NCBI GenBank assembly: GCA_016218915.1
Contig: JACRCQ010000051.1
Location: 1-64,000 of the forward strand
DNA from: Deltaproteobacteria bacterium
GTDB taxonomy: Bacteria; Myxococcota_A; Polyangia; Polyangiales; Polyangiaceae
DNA: 64,000 nt
Direction: 5' to 3'
Part shown: positions 42,241-50,998 of the stretch, in pieces
Layout: every line of letters begins with the position of its first letter
Numbering within the stretch: position 1 is the first letter of the stretch
Notes under the pieces: generated by a model
The model's database searches: none
What the model saw: the letters and a program-made list of their open reading frames with translations, nothing else
What the model was told of the DNA's origin: nothing
Position numbers and translations under genes: made by a program

Positions 42241-43494
42241 CTATCTCATAGGACGCCGCGTGAACGCGGGGACATCCCAATCCGTGTCCGCGGACGGCAG
42301 GAACGAGCTGGAAACCGCTCCGGCCGTGCGGGTCTGCGTCGCAGGCGCAGGCTGCACGCTGATCGGCTGACGCTGCGGGATCGACGGGCGCCTCTGCCCC
42401 TGGTCTTCCTGCAGGAGCTGACGCTGCGCAGGCGGCGCCTGGCGGTTGGCCTGGATCTGGGCCGGGACCGATACCATCGTAGGACGCTGCGCCGACTGCT
42501 CCTGGGCAATGTCCTGCAGCTCCCGATCGAACCCGGTCGCGATCACGGTCACCTTGACCATGTCGCCCATGCTCTCGTCCAGAGAAGCGCCCCAGATGAT
42601 GTTCGCATCCTCGTGCGCCTGCTCGTAGATGAGAGAAGCGGCTTCTTCCATCTCCTTCATGCGAAGGTCGGTGCCGCCCACGATATTGACCAGTACGCCC
42701 ATCGCTCCCTCGACGGAGATGTTGTCGAGCAGAGGCGAGGTGATGGCCATTTCCGCGGCGAGGCGTGCCCGTCCCTGGCCCTTGGCACAGCCGGTTCCCA
42801 TGATCGCCCGGCCCATGTTCTGCATGATCGTCTTGACGTCGGCAAAGTCCACGTTGACCACGCCGTTCTGCTGAATCAGATCGCTGATCCCCTTGACCGC
42901 CTGGTAGAGCACCTCGTCGGCCTTGCGGAACGCGTCGATGAACGACAGGTCCTCATCGCCGCCCAGGGTCAGCAGCTTCTGGTTGGGGATGGTGATCAGC
43001 GTGTCCACATGCTCGGTGAGCATCTGCAGGCCGATCTCGGCGCGGCGGGCACGCTGCTTGCCCTCGAAGGCGAATGGCTTGGTGACCACGCCCACGGTCA
43101 GGGCGCCTTCTTCGCGCGCAATCTGCGCGATCACAGGGGCAGCCCCGGTTCCGGTCCCGCCGCCCATGCCAGCGGTGATGAACACCATGTCCGCACCCTG
43201 GATGCACTCCTTGATGCGATTGACGTCTTCGAGCGCGGCCTTGCGCCCCTTCTCCGGGTCAGCGCCTGCGCCGAGCCCACGGGTGACCGAGCCCCCAATC
43301 GGGAGCTTGATCGGAGCTGCACTCGCGTTGAGCGCCTGGGCGTCGGTGTTCGCCACGATGAACTCGACCCCTTCCAGGCCAAAGCTGATCATCGTATTGA
43401 CGGCATTGCCGCCCGATCCTCCCACGCCGACGACCTTCAGAACGGCCTCGTACTCACTGTTGCTATCGGGGGCGAACTCAATCGAGAAGCTCAT
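42241..43494 (-). CDS. ftsZ: Cell division GTPase FtsZ
   Basis: A 417-residue tubulin-like GTPase that forms the Z-ring. VVGVGGSGGNAVN is near the N-terminus, and the tubulin signature is in AGMGGGTGTGAAPVIA. The T7 synergy region reads VDFADVKTIMQNMG, followed by AIMGTGCAKGQGRA. The core is followed by a Gln/Pro-rich linker and the C-terminal peptide DWDVPAFTRRPMR that binds FtsA and other partners. GGGAGGAAGAG precedes the ATG. A 130-base gap separates it from ftsA, so it may have its own promoter as well as read-through from upstream. It is the last gene of the cluster. Confidence 0.98.
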   Translation of the reverse strand: MSFSIEFAPDSNSEYEAVLKVVGVGGSGGNAVNTMISFGLEGVEFIVANTDAQALNASAAPIKLPIGGSVTRGLGAGADPEKGRKAALEDVNRIKECIQGADMVFITAGMGGGTGTGAAPVIAQIAREEGALTVGVVTKPFAFEGKQRARRAEIGLQMLTEHVDTLITIPNQKLLTLGGDEDLSFIDAFRKADEVLYQAVKGISDLIQQNGVVNVDFADVKTIMQNMGRAIMGTGCAKGQGRARLAAEMAITSPLLDNISVEGAMGVLVNIVGGTDLRMKEMEEAASLIYEQAHEDANIIWGASLDESMGDMVKVTVIATGFDRELQDIAQEQSAQRPTMVSVPAQIQANRQAPPAQRQLLQEDQGQRRPSIPQRQPISVQPAPATQTRTAGAVSSSFLPSADTDWDVPAFTRRPMR

Positions 43495-43497
43495 CTC

Positions 43498-43523
43498 TTC
43501 CTCCCGGGGGCGGCAGCGCCGCC
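43498..43523 (-). promoter_or_regulatory. Hairpin abutting the ftsZ ribosome site
   Basis: GGCGGC-AGC-GCCGCC (43509-43523) forms a perfect six-pair hairpin ending about four bases before the GGGAGGAAGAG ribosome site of ftsZ. It could affect ribosome access. This is sequence observation only; no known regulator is implied. Confidence 0.4.
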
Positions 43524-43624
43524 TTCATACTGTCCTGTCAATCGCTGGCCAGGCGCCTCTTCCCGACAAGCGATGTGTTTCAACTGCACCTGCAGGGGCC
43601 CTGCGGCCACTGCCCTTCGGCCTC

Positions 43625-44881
43625 CTAGAAGGCCGCCTTCAACCAACCCCAAATTCCCTTGCCCGAACGGTCGGGCTTGACCTCGCGCTCCACCGGCTCG
43701 CGCGGACGCAACGCATGAACGACTGCGCGCTCCCGTGCCTGGGTGAGCATGGTGGCACCATGACGGACGAGCCCGACTCCGGTCGCGTACTGCGGGCCCT
43801 GCACCAGCTGCGTGATCCCTCGGATCCCGATCGGGAACCCGAGCCTGACCGGCATTCCAAGGATCTCCTCGGCGAACTCGGGCATCCCCTCCATCAGGGC
43901 CGCCCCACCGGTCAGCACTGCACCGGCCGAGATCTGCTCCAGCAGGCCGGTTTCTTCCATGCGACGACGCGCGAACGCGAACAGCTCTTCGATGCGCGGC
44001 TCGATGATGTCGCTCAGCATGCGCCGGGCTGCCTTGCGAGGGGCATGCCCTCCCACGCCCGGCACTTCGATCTCTTCGTCATCTGCGACCATCCGCCCCA
44101 GCGCGCACCCGCTGTTGCGCTTGAGCCGCTCTGCCTCTGCCATCGGCGTGCGCAATCCCATCGAGATGTCGCTGGTGACGTTGTTGCCTCCGGCCGGAAT
44201 CACGCTCGTATGGGCAACTCCGCCGTCCACGTACATGAGCAGATCCGTGGTGCCGCCACCGATGTCGATGACCGCAACGCCGATCTCCTTCTCATCTTCG
44301 CTCAGGACCGACTCAGCGCTCGCCAGGGGGGCCAGGACCACGTCAGCCACGGTCAGGCCGCAGCGCTCAGCGCAGCGCACCACGTTCTGCACGCAGCTGG
44401 TGGCAGCGGTGGTGAGGTTGACCTTGCAGCCGAGCCTGACGCCGCTCATTCCGACCGGGTCACGAATGCCGTCCTGGTTGTCGACCAGGAACTCGCGGGG
44501 CAGGACGTGCAGGATCTGGCGGTCCGCGTCCATCGCGACAGCCCGGGCGCCTTCCAGCACGCGCTCTACGTCCTCAGGGCCCACTTCCCCGCCCGCCACG
44601 GCCACGACGCCGTCCGAGAGCTGGGAGCGGACATGGCTGCCACCCACGCTGGCGTACACGGTCCGGATCTCGACACCGGCCATGGACTGCGCGGCCTGGA
44701 CCGCTTCGGCAATGGACTTGACGGTCCACTCGATGTTGGCGACTACGCCCTTGCGCAGGCCTTTGCAGGGGACATTCCCGACGCCAAGGATGGTGATGCC
44801 GTCGCTGTCGACCTCGCCCACAACGGCGGCAACCTTGGTGGTGCCGATGTCCAGTCCTACGACGATCTCCGAGGTCTCCAT
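43625..44881 (-). CDS. ftsA: Cell division protein FtsA
   Basis: A 418-residue actin-fold protein that tethers FtsZ to the membrane. The ATP-binding phosphate 1 motif is VVGLDIGTTKVAAVV at the N-terminus, the phosphate 2 motif is AVIDIGGGTTDLLMY, and the adenosine motif is GAVLTGGAALMEG. The C-terminus ends with a basic linker and GKGIWGWLKAAF, an amphipathic membrane-targeting helix. I take the ATG at 44881, since CGAGGA lies six bases upstream; the ATG two codons earlier sits too close. It is separated from ftsQ by 112 bases. Confidence 0.97.
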   Translation of the reverse strand: METSEIVVGLDIGTTKVAAVVGEVDSDGITILGVGNVPCKGLRKGVVANIEWTVKSIAEAVQAAQSMAGVEIRTVYASVGGSHVRSQLSDGVVAVAGGEVGPEDVERVLEGARAVAMDADRQILHVLPREFLVDNQDGIRDPVGMSGVRLGCKVNLTTAATSCVQNVVRCAERCGLTVADVVLAPLASAESVLSEDEKEIGVAVIDIGGGTTDLLMYVDGGVAHTSVIPAGGNNVTSDISMGLRTPMAEAERLKRNSGCALGRMVADDEEIEVPGVGGHAPRKAARRMLSDIIEPRIEELFAFARRRMEETGLLEQISAGAVLTGGAALMEGMPEFAEEILGMPVRLGFPIGIRGITQLVQGPQYATGVGLVRHGATMLTQARERAVVHALRPREPVEREVKPDRSGKGIWGWLKAAF

Positions 44882-44993
44882 ACTCATTCCTCGTGAAGGT
44901 TCTGGGCAAGGCCGGGCTGCCGAAGGGCAGAGGGCCTGCAGAACGGCCGGACGCTGCCATGCTGGGATCGAAGGGGCCAAGTTTTCGCAACGA

Positions 44994-45932
44994 TCATCGC
45001 ATCCTCACCACGACGCGCTCCGGGTGGGCGTCATTGTCCAGGAACACCACCGAGGGTTGCGCGTGCCTCCGATCGACTTCCTGCAGAACCTGCGCTGCCC
45101 TCAGGATCTTCTGCCTGAAGGGCGATTGGCCCATTTCCAGCGTCACTGCCTCCTTGCCCACCACCAGACGTACGGTGCCGTCCTGGGCGAGGTTGATCTC
45201 CTCCAGGGCGAGGCGCTTGGACGGGCCCCGCTGCTCGTAGTCCATCATCAGGTCCAGGGCAGCGCGGATGCGCTTGACCGACCCTGGCCGATCATCAGAG
45301 ACCTGCTCTGAGGTCAGCCCTGTGATCACCACCAGATTCGAGGGATCGCCAGGCTCGATCGTCTTGAACAGCTCGCCATCGTGCGTGCACAGGTAGATCT
45401 CGGTACCGACCACGACCGCGGCCGACGCTTCCCTTTCCGTCACCTCCACGGTGATCGTCGAGGGGAGCTTTCGCCGCACCATGGCCTTCTCGATCCAGGG
45501 GTCCTGCAGGATCCGGACGCGGGCGCTCTCCAGGTCGATGCTGAAGATGTTGTTGCCGATCTTGAGGCCTGCTGCGGCAGCGATCTGCTCGGAGCTGCGC
45601 TTGACCGTCCCTTCCACGCGCACGGTTCGCACGGCAAATCGAGGGCTGGTCATCACATGGTGACGGATGCCCCAGGCAACGGCGATGGACGCTGCCACGA
45701 CCACGAGCAGCCCCACGATCGGCTGCGCGCGCCGCACGATGGCGGAGAGCACCGACGGTCCGCGCTGCGCTTTGGGCTTGGAAGCAGGCTTGCGCGCGTT
45801 TCGATCCGGCGCAGCGATCGGCGCGTCCTCCGGCGGCTCGTAGTCCTCTCCGGGCGCATCGATCACGCCGCCCGGGGGCATGGATGGCGCCCGAACGCGA
45901 CGATTGGCCGGAAGGGACTTGGGCTCAGCCAT
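44994..45932 (-). CDS. ftsQ: Cell division protein FtsQ
   Basis: A 312-residue bitopic protein. A Pro/basic cytoplasmic tail of about 65 residues precedes one membrane helix (VGLLVVVAASIAVAWGI). A POTRA domain (FAVRTVRVEGTVKRSSEQI, then NIFSIDLESARVRILQDPWI) and the beta domain follow, with RKLPSTITVEVTERE. It links early and late divisome proteins. Its start lies inside the end of murC (8-base overlap). The murB and ddl genes that usually stand between murC and ftsQ are missing. Confidence 0.93.
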   Translation of the reverse strand: MAEPKSLPANRRVRAPSMPPGGVIDAPGEDYEPPEDAPIAAPDRNARKPASKPKAQRGPSVLSAIVRRAQPIVGLLVVVAASIAVAWGIRHHVMTSPRFAVRTVRVEGTVKRSSEQIAAAAGLKIGNNIFSIDLESARVRILQDPWIEKAMVRRKLPSTITVEVTEREASAAVVVGTEIYLCTHDGELFKTIEPGDPSNLVVITGLTSEQVSDDRPGSVKRIRAALDLMMDYEQRGPSKRLALEEINLAQDGTVRLVVGKEAVTLEMGQSPFRQKILRAAQVLQEVDRRHAQPSVVFLDNDAHPERVVVRMR

Positions 45933-47322
45933 GCGCTGCCCCTTCCCTCTTCTTGGAGAGCCTGGTGTACAGCTCGTGCACGCTCTTGTTGATGTCGCCT
46001 GCGCCTTGCGCGATCACGACGTCGCCTGGGCGCACGATCTGCTCGAGAGCATCAGGCACCGAGGTCTTGCCTGGCACGTAGTGCACGTGCTGGTGGCCGT
46101 GCTCGCGTAGCGCCTGGGCCAGAGCTTCCGCAGTAATCCCCGGGATCGGCGCTTCTCCGGCCGGGTAGATGTCCGTGACCACCACGATGTCGGCCTGGTT
46201 GAAGGCGGCCGTGAACTCTGCGAACAGGTCGCGGGTTCGCGTGTAGCGGTGGGGCTGGAACGCCACCACGAGCCTTCCCTTGTAGGCATTGCGCGCTGCT
46301 GCCAGGGTCGCAGAGATCTCTGCGGGGTGGTGGCCGTAGTCGTCGACCAGCGTGATCCCCTCGATCTCGCCGACGATGGTGAAACGACGCTGAACGCCGC
46401 TGAAAGTGGCGAGCGAGTGCTGCATGACGTCCAGGGGCACCTCGAGCTCGTCGGCCACTGCGATGGTCGCAAGGCAGTTGAGCACGTTGTGCTGGCCCGG
46501 CATTCTCACCTCGAACTCGCCCATCAGCTCGCCATGGCGGTGCGCGCGAAAGCGCATCATCAGGCCGTGGCTCTCCAGCTCCCGCGCCGAGTAGTCTGCC
46601 TGCGGCGACACGCCGTAGGTCACGTGCCTTCGGCGCACGTGCGGCAGGATCGACTGCACATGGGGGTGATCCAGGCACATGACCGCAAGGCCGTAGAAGG
46701 GAACCCGGGACAGGAAGCTCACGAACGCTTCCTTGACCTTCTCGTGGGTTCCCCAGTGATCCAGGTGCTCTGGGTCGATGTTGGTCACCACCGCGATCGT
46801 GGGGTTGAGCAGCAAGAACGAGCCGTCGCTCTCGTCAGCCTCTGCGACCAGCAGATCCCCTTCCCCGAGCCGCGCGTTGGAGCCGAGCGCTTCCATCTTG
46901 CCGCCGACCACGACCGTGGGGTCGAACCCGGCAGAGCGCAGCACCGTGGCGATCAGGGAGGTGGTTGTGGTCTTGCCGTGGGAGCCGGCGATGGCGACGC
47001 CGTACTTGACCCGCATCAATTCAGCGAGCATTTCAGCGCGCGCGATGACCGGAATGCCGCGCCCACGCGCTTCGACCAGCTCAGGATTGTCAGGCTTGAT
47101 CGCGCTCGAGTAGACCACGACGTCGCAGCCCACCACGTTGCCGCCGAGGTGGCCGATGTCGATCCGCACGCCCAGCAGCTCGAGGCGCTTGGTGATGTTG
47201 TTCGGCTTCAGATCCGAGCCTGAGACGTCAAAGCCGAGGGATCGGAGGATCTCGGCCAGGCCGCTCATGCCGATGCCGCCGATTCCCACGAAGTGAACGT
47301 GCCGTACGCGTCCGCGGAACAT
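45925..47322 (-). CDS. murC: UDP-N-acetylmuramate-L-alanine ligase MurC
   Basis: A 465-residue Mur ligase adding L-Ala to UDP-MurNAc in the cytoplasm. The N-terminal Rossmann motif is FVGIGGIGMSGLAEIL, the ATP loop is AGSHGKTTTTS, and the central domain has TNIDPEHLDHWG. The C-terminal domain has FQPHRYTRTRDLF. The ATG at 47322 shares a base with the murG stop (TGATG). The open frame upstream of it is antisense-like read-through within murG and not part of the protein. Confidence 0.97.
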   Translation of the reverse strand: MFRGRVRHVHFVGIGGIGMSGLAEILRSLGFDVSGSDLKPNNITKRLELLGVRIDIGHLGGNVVGCDVVVYSSAIKPDNPELVEARGRGIPVIARAEMLAELMRVKYGVAIAGSHGKTTTTSLIATVLRSAGFDPTVVVGGKMEALGSNARLGEGDLLVAEADESDGSFLLLNPTIAVVTNIDPEHLDHWGTHEKVKEAFVSFLSRVPFYGLAVMCLDHPHVQSILPHVRRRHVTYGVSPQADYSARELESHGLMMRFRAHRHGELMGEFEVRMPGQHNVLNCLATIAVADELEVPLDVMQHSLATFSGVQRRFTIVGEIEGITLVDDYGHHPAEISATLAAARNAYKGRLVVAFQPHRYTRTRDLFAEFTAAFNQADIVVVTDIYPAGEAPIPGITAEALAQALREHGHQHVHYVPGKTSVPDALEQIVRPGDVVIAQGAGDINKSVHELYTRLSKKREGAAHG

Positions 47323-48413
47323 CACGCCACCCCCGCCAGTGAAAGGAAATCCTTGGCAATCGCGTCTGCGGCATCGGGGCGTCCCCGCCCCCTTGCCACC
47401 TCGGCCATCCTCTTGCAACGCGGAAGATCCGCTGCGAGCTCTTGCAGAATCGCAGCAAGTCGCTCTGGGGTCGCCTCCTGCGAGGCCACGCACACCGACG
47501 CGCCGGCTGCTTCCATGGCCCGGGCGTTGTGAAGCTGATGATCGCCTGCGGCATAGGGGTAAGGGATCAGCACGGACGCCCTTCCCACGGCACAGACTTC
47601 GGACACTGCACTGGCTCCGGCGCGCTGCACCACCACATCGGCCTGGCCGAGCGCTGCAGGCACGTCGTCGATGAACGGCACCACTTCCACCTCGTCTCTT
47701 GCCCCGGCCTGCTCGTAGCGATCGATGACTTCCTTTTCCCGGTCTCGGCCGCTCTGGTGCTTCACCTGGATTCGCACCTTGCCCTGCCGGCGGGCCATCC
47801 CGATCGCTGCTGGAACGTTGTGATTGAGCGTGATCGCGCCCTGGCTTCCGCCGATGACCAGAATGCGCAGGAGCCCGTCCTGCGGCTCGCACGCAATGGG
47901 CTTGAAACCGCGACGAAGCGGCACCCCGGTGAGGCGCACGATCTTCCTTCGGAAGAGCTTCTCGGTCTCGGGGAATGCCACGTAAGCGCGCTGCGCAAAG
48001 GGCGCTACGAGCTTGTTGGCAAGCCCCACCACCGAGTTGGGCTCGAGCAGGGCGAGGGGAATGCGCATGGAGCGGGCAGCGAGCGACACCGGACCTGCGG
48101 CATAGCCGCCGATGGAGAGCACGGCCGCTGGCTCGAGCCTGCGCAGCAAATTCCTGGAGTCTGGCAGGGACATCAGGGCGCGCGCCGCTCCCTTGATCGC
48201 TCCTGTGACCCCTCCGCCCTTGATGGGAAGGATGTGAAGAAGCTCGAGCTTTTCGCCTAGATCTCCGAGCACGCGCTTCTCCATGCCGCGCTCGGTTCCC
48301 ACGTACACGATCTCCACGTCAGGCGATGCTGCGCGCACAGCCTGGGCCACGGCCACGAGCGGGAAGATGTGCCCACCCGTGCCTCCGCCGGCAAAGACGA
48401 AGCGCTTGCTCAT
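47322..48413 (-). CDS. murG: UDP-GlcNAc transferase MurG
   Basis: A 363-residue GT28 glycosyltransferase that adds GlcNAc to lipid I, giving lipid II, on the inner face of the membrane. The N-terminal G-loop is AGGGTGGHIFPLVAVAQ. The C-terminal donor-binding region has IGGSQGAITLN, and ADVVVQRAGASAVSEV followed by PYPYAAGDHQ. The ATG overlaps the ftsW stop by four bases (ATGA) and has GGGAGCGG before it. Confidence 0.97.
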   Translation of the reverse strand: MSKRFVFAGGGTGGHIFPLVAVAQAVRAASPDVEIVYVGTERGMEKRVLGDLGEKLELLHILPIKGGGVTGAIKGAARALMSLPDSRNLLRRLEPAAVLSIGGYAAGPVSLAARSMRIPLALLEPNSVVGLANKLVAPFAQRAYVAFPETEKLFRRKIVRLTGVPLRRGFKPIACEPQDGLLRILVIGGSQGAITLNHNVPAAIGMARRQGKVRIQVKHQSGRDREKEVIDRYEQAGARDEVEVVPFIDDVPAALGQADVVVQRAGASAVSEVCAVGRASVLIPYPYAAGDHQLHNARAMEAAGASVCVASQEATPERLAAILQELAADLPRCKRMAEVARGRGRPDAADAIAKDFLSLAGVA

Positions 48414-49633
48414 CCGCTCCCTTCCTCGGCAGCGGTCATGACCGCAACGCTCGCTTCAGGGCTGTCGACGGAGAGGGGAACCATGGTGGGCGCAGAGGCC
48501 TGCTCTGTGCGCTCACGCGAGATGTTCAGCAAAACGCCTGCAGCAGCGGCATTCACCAGGAGCGACGAGCCGCCGTAGCTGATGAACGGAAGGGTAAGAC
48601 CCTTGGTGGGAAGGATCGCCATGGCAACGGACAGATTCACCAGCGCCTGCACGCCCATCAGGGTGGAGATGCCGAACGCGATGTAGCTGCCGTAGTCGTC
48701 GCGAGCCCGGAGCGCCACGCGCACGCCGCGGGACACGACCAGCAGGTATGCGCCTGCGAGCAGGATGACCCCTACGAACCCCATCTCTTCGCCAATGATG
48801 GCGGCGATGAAGTCGTTGTGCGCCTCAGGAAGGTAGAGCACCTGCAACCCCCTTCCCAATCCCAGCCCTGCAAGCCCGCCTGAGCCGAAGCTCATGACCG
48901 ACTGGAAGGGCTGGTAGGCGATGTCCTGACGGTGCCCGGCAAGGTCGAGGAAGGCCATCAAGCGCGCCACGCGGTAGGACTGGCTCATGACCACGTTGAC
49001 GCCCACGATGCCGGCGAGCACGCCCACGCCGAGCAGGTAGCTGATCCGGGCCCCTGCCACGAACAGCATCGTGAACGTGATGAAGGCGAGCACCACGGCA
49101 GACCCGAAGTCGGGCTGCCTCAAGCACAAGACGATGAAGAAGCCCGCCATCAGCAGGTGGGGAATCAGGCCGATCTTGAAGGTCTTGATCCCTTCGGCCT
49201 TCTTGGCGAGCGAGTAGGAGAGCCAGAGAACGAGCGCCAGCTTCACCATCTCCGCCGGCTGCACCAGGATCGGCCCGACCGTGATCCAGCGCGCTGCACC
49301 GCCGCGCCTCTGCCCGAGCCCGATGACCGTGGCTGCGAGCAGCACCGTGACCGTACCCAGGATCGGATAGGTCAGGGCGCGCAGACGGTGGTAGTCGATC
49401 TTGCTGACCCCCCACATCACGAGCAAGGCCAGGCCTGCGAACACCAGCTGGCGCTTGAGGTAGAACTCCGGATCCTTGAAGCGCACCGTGGCTTCGATCG
49501 TGCTCGCGCTGTAGACCATCACCGAGCCGAACCCGATCAGGCCGATGATCGTTGCAGCCAGCACACGGTCCACTTCGCCGGACTTGAACCGCGCTGCCCC
49601 TTCCGGGTTGCGAAGCCACGCCCATACGCTCAT
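48410..49633 (-). CDS. ftsW: SEDS peptidoglycan glycosyltransferase FtsW
   Basis: A 407-residue membrane protein with about ten transmembrane helices. SEDS motifs are present: YLPEAHNDFIAAIIGEEMGF and the C-terminal GLTLPFISYGGSSLLVN. It polymerises septal glycan with FtsI. The C-terminal cytoplasmic tail of about 35 residues is Glu/Ser-rich. GGAGGC lies before the ATG. The stop of murD overlaps its start by four bases. Confidence 0.97.
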   Translation of the reverse strand: MSVWAWLRNPEGAARFKSGEVDRVLAATIIGLIGFGSVMVYSASTIEATVRFKDPEFYLKRQLVFAGLALLVMWGVSKIDYHRLRALTYPILGTVTVLLAATVIGLGQRRGGAARWITVGPILVQPAEMVKLALVLWLSYSLAKKAEGIKTFKIGLIPHLLMAGFFIVLCLRQPDFGSAVVLAFITFTMLFVAGARISYLLGVGVLAGIVGVNVVMSQSYRVARLMAFLDLAGHRQDIAYQPFQSVMSFGSGGLAGLGLGRGLQVLYLPEAHNDFIAAIIGEEMGFVGVILLAGAYLLVVSRGVRVALRARDDYGSYIAFGISTLMGVQALVNLSVAMAILPTKGLTLPFISYGGSSLLVNAAAAGVLLNISRERTEQASAPTMVPLSVDSPEASVAVMTAAEEGSG

Positions 49634-50976
49634 GGCTTGCCTCCGTGAATCTCCGCGGACAGCTTCTGCACTGCTTCGCAGAACGCCACCCCGCGGTGAC
49701 CGTAGTCTCGGAACATGTCAAAGCTCGCGCACGCCGGGCTCAGCAGGACCGCGTCGCCGGCCTGAGCCAGCTCGAACGACTTGCGCACAGCATCTTCCAT
49801 GGTGGATGCCTTGATCGTGGGAAGCACGCCGGCTGTGGCCTCTGCGATCCGATCTGCGGCTTCGCCGATCACCACCACGGCTCTTCCCTTGTCCCGCAAC
49901 GCCTCCACCAGGGGCGCGTAGCTTCCCAGCTTGTCGCGGCCTCCTGCGATGAGCACGCCCCGGGGTTCTTTCAGCCCGCGCAGCGCTGCGACCGACGCTC
50001 CCACGTTGGTCCCCTTGGAGTCGTCGTAGAACCGGATCCCCTTGATTTCCCCGGCAAACGCAGTGCGATGCCCGAGGCCGGTGAAGGTCCGAAGCGACTC
50101 GGCGATCTCGGCCTGGGTGGCGCCGAGGCCCACGGCCATGCCGATCGCGGCACACGCATTGAGCTGGTTGTGCACGCCGGAAAGACGGATGCTCGCCAGC
50201 TCCCAGCGCATGTCGTGCAGCCGATCCACGATCCAATCGCCCTGCACGCTCACGTCGCCGCCAGGGCCAAAGGTCACCTTCGTGGCGTTCCCGCGCGACG
50301 CCTGCCTTGCGCACAGCTCGTCGCCCACGGGGATGACCGCGACATCTTCCGGTGTCATGCGTACGAACACATTGCCCTTGGCCTGCGCATACGCGTCGAA
50401 GCTCTCGTAGCGGTCGAGGTGATCGTCGGTCACGTTGAGCAGGCAGGCAGACCTGGCATGCAGGGTGGGGATCCTCTCGGCCTGGAAGCTCGAGATCTCG
50501 AGAACCCACAGATCATAGGGATCCTCGATGACTTCGGCCGGAGGAACTCCGAGGTTGCCCCCTGTGAAGACCTTCCTGCTGCCATGGGACATCATGGCGC
50601 CGAGCCAGGAGGTGACCGTGCTCTTGCCGTTGGTGCCACCCACCAGGGCGATGGGAGCAGAGATCATGCGGCTGGCAAGCTCGAGCTCCCCGATGACTTC
50701 CCTTCCGGAGCGCTCCACCTCTGCGATCGCCGGGAACGGAGGAACGCCAGGGGAGATCACGACCAGGTCGGCCTTGTCCCAGGGCACTTCGTCGTGGGAA
50801 CCCAGGTGCAACGTCACGCCCATCGCGTCCAGGGCTGCCGCGGTCTCTCCCAGGTTGGCGCGCGAGCGCAGGTCGGTCGCGCTCACGATGGCTCCGCGCC
50901 GCACGCACAGGCTGGCCGCTGCCACACCGCTGCGGCCCAAACCCACGATGACGACCCTACGACCCGAAAGCTCCAC
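49630..50976 (-). CDS. murD: UDP-MurNAc-L-Ala:D-Glu ligase MurD
   Basis: A 448-residue Mur ligase adding D-Glu. I choose a GTG start (VELSGRRVVIVGLGRSG) with GAAGGGAAG just before it; the open frame beyond belongs to the end of mraY. The N-terminal Rossmann motif is VVIVGLGRSGVAAA, the ATP loop is VGGTNGKSTVTSWL, and the central domain has NVTDDHLDRYESF. The C-terminal domain has FYDDSKGTNVGASVAAL. It is 22 bases from the mraY stop and overlaps ftsW by four bases. Confidence 0.95.
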   Translation of the reverse strand: MELSGRRVVIVGLGRSGVAAASLCVRRGAIVSATDLRSRANLGETAAALDAMGVTLHLGSHDEVPWDKADLVVISPGVPPFPAIAEVERSGREVIGELELASRMISAPIALVGGTNGKSTVTSWLGAMMSHGSRKVFTGGNLGVPPAEVIEDPYDLWVLEISSFQAERIPTLHARSACLLNVTDDHLDRYESFDAYAQAKGNVFVRMTPEDVAVIPVGDELCARQASRGNATKVTFGPGGDVSVQGDWIVDRLHDMRWELASIRLSGVHNQLNACAAIGMAVGLGATQAEIAESLRTFTGLGHRTAFAGEIKGIRFYDDSKGTNVGASVAALRGLKEPRGVLIAGGRDKLGSYAPLVEALRDKGRAVVVIGEAADRIAEATAGVLPTIKASTMEDAVRKSFELAQAGDAVLLSPACASFDMFRDYGHRGVAFCEAVQKLSAEIHGGKP

Positions 50977-50998
50977 GACTTCCCTTCGATTTCTGCGC

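Noticed and set aside
42613..44896. Long plus-strand open frames over ftsZ and ftsA
   Set aside because: They are shadows of two unmistakable essential genes in high-GC DNA.
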